Shown here in pieces: positions 6,571-7,290 of a DNA stretch of 7,290 nucleotides. The position numbers were made by a program, and so were the translations under genes. Positions within the stretch are counted from its first letter, which is position 1. Each line of letters begins with the position of its first letter. The notes under the pieces were generated by a model. The model worked only from the letters and a program-made list of their open reading frames with translations, had not been told where the DNA came from and did not search any database. The stretch lies in NCBI GenBank assembly GCA_013812465.1, contig JACCTK010000211.1, positions 1 to 7,290 on the forward strand, given 5' to 3'. This DNA is from Actinomycetota bacterium. GTDB lineage: Bacteria > Actinomycetota > Thermoleophilia > Gaiellales > Gaiellaceae.

Positions 6571-6592
6571 TCTCCCATCGAGGCCGGGCGTG

Positions 6593-7290
6593 TCACGACG
6601 CCGCCTTGATCACGGGGGCATCACTCCCGGCTGCAGGCCGAGCGAGCTGCGCGTGGTACCGAGCGATGACGTCGCCGGGAGCTCCGAGAGCTTGCACGTG
6701 CCCGTCTAGCAACAGGAGCGCCCGATCGGCGAATTGCTCGATCAGCGCAAGGTTGTGGGTTACGAGCACTATCGTCTTGCCATCCTTGCGGAACCGTGTG
6801 AACGTCTCGGAGCACTTCTGCTGGAAGCTTTCGTCGCCGACGGCGAGCACCTCGTCGAGCAGCAAGATGTCGAAGTCGACCTGGATGGCGATCGCATATG
6901 CCAGGCGAACCTGCATCCCTGACGAGAAGTTCTTGAGCTTCTGGTCGACGAAGCGCTCGAGCTCGGAGAACGCCACGATTTCGTCGTAACGTGCCCCGAG
7001 CTGGCGGCGATCCAGGCCGAGCAGGGTGCCGTTGATTCGGATGTTGTCGCGCGCAGTGAGCTCAGGATTGAAACCCACCCCCAGCTCGATAAACGGTGAC
7101 AGGAGACCGCTAACCCGGACCGTCCCCGTGTCGTGGCGATAAATCCCCGCGGTGACCTTGAGTAGCGTGCTCTTGCCGCTGCCGTTTGGGCCCATGATCC
7201 CGAAGAACTCACCCGGCTCGACCCGGAAGCTCACATCCTGCAGGGCACGCTGCTCCTCGTAGTGCGTACGGCGGAGCGGGTGCAGGAAGT
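6593..7290 (-). CDS. ABC transporter ATP-binding protein, polysaccharide export type (Wzt/TagH), 5' end outside window
   Basis: Predicted cytoplasmic ATPase that powers export of a lipid-linked polysaccharide together with a Wzm/TagG-type permease not present here. The 231 visible residues begin FLHPLRRTHYEEQRALQDVS, typical of the pre-Walker segment in this family, so the GTG at 7234 is internal and not the start. Walker A is GPNGSGKST (33-41), followed by SPFIELGVGFNPELTARDNI (64-83), a hallmark of the Wzt/TagH group. The signature is FSSGMQ (121-126), Walker B is ILLLDE (141-146), and the H-loop His is in VTHN (176-179). The protein ends about 50 residues after the H-loop, so it lacks the C-terminal glycan-binding domain of long Wzt proteins and is of the short type. 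Its stop is followed by a block of damaged genes; it may still be cotranscribed with the sugar genes. Confidence 0.92.
   Translation of the reverse strand, partial: FLHPLRRTHYEEQRALQDVSFRVEPGEFFGIMGPNGSGKSTLLKVTAGIYRHDTGTVRVSGLLSPFIELGVGFNPELTARDNIRINGTLLGLDRRQLGARYDEIVAFSELERFVDQKLKNFSSGMQVRLAYAIAIQVDFDILLLDEVLAVGDESFQQKCSETFTRFRKDGKTIVLVTHNLALIEQFADRALLLLDGHVQALGAPGDVIARYHAQLARPAAGSDAPVIKAAS

Overview
The window is GC-rich DNA. Every supportable gene lies on the minus strand, so transcription runs from position 7290 towards position 1. Gene content, strong G/C preference at third codon positions, GTG starts and a possible leaderless promoter suggest a high-GC bacterium such as an actinomycete (Actinomycetota). 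This assignment is inference from style only, because no rRNA or marker gene is present. The region looks like part of a surface-polysaccharide or glycan locus.

Layout in transcription order: (1) 7290-6593, the ATPase of a Wzt/TagH-type polysaccharide ABC exporter, cut by the window edge. (2) 6592-5297, a block of three damaged genes: a remnant resembling the start of a SAM methyltransferase (6570-6394), a GmhA-like SIS sugar-phosphate isomerase with a frameshift and a large internal deletion (6346-5901), and a GmhB-like HAD phosphatase with a nonsense codon, frameshifts and lost motif residues (5883-5297). (3) 5287-783, five intact, tightly packed genes: a short transaldolase, a GalE-like NAD-dependent epimerase, an HddA-type GHMP sugar kinase, a Gfo/Idh/MocA oxidoreductase and an SDR oxidoreductase. 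(4) 785-1, a type-11 SAM methyltransferase, cut by the other edge. Spacing from transaldolase to methyltransferase is 3 nt, ATGA overlap, ATGA overlap, 5 nt (or a CTGA overlap) and 2 nt, so this part is one operon.

Transaldolase, SIS isomerase, GHMP kinase and HAD phosphatase are the set used to make activated higher-carbon sugars. Examples are GDP-D-glycero-D-manno-heptose (GmhA/HddA/GmhB/HddC) and the lincosamide octose (LmbR/LmbN/LmbP/LmbK/LmbO). The epimerase, oxidoreductases and methyltransferase could then tailor the sugar, and the ABC ATPase could power export of the finished glycan. The most interesting point is that the isomerase and phosphatase are broken while the kinase, transaldolase and tailoring genes are intact. 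Either the pathway has begun to decay, or the two missing steps are supplied from elsewhere. A TANNNT box placed for leaderless transcription directly upstream of the transaldolase could keep the intact part expressed independently.
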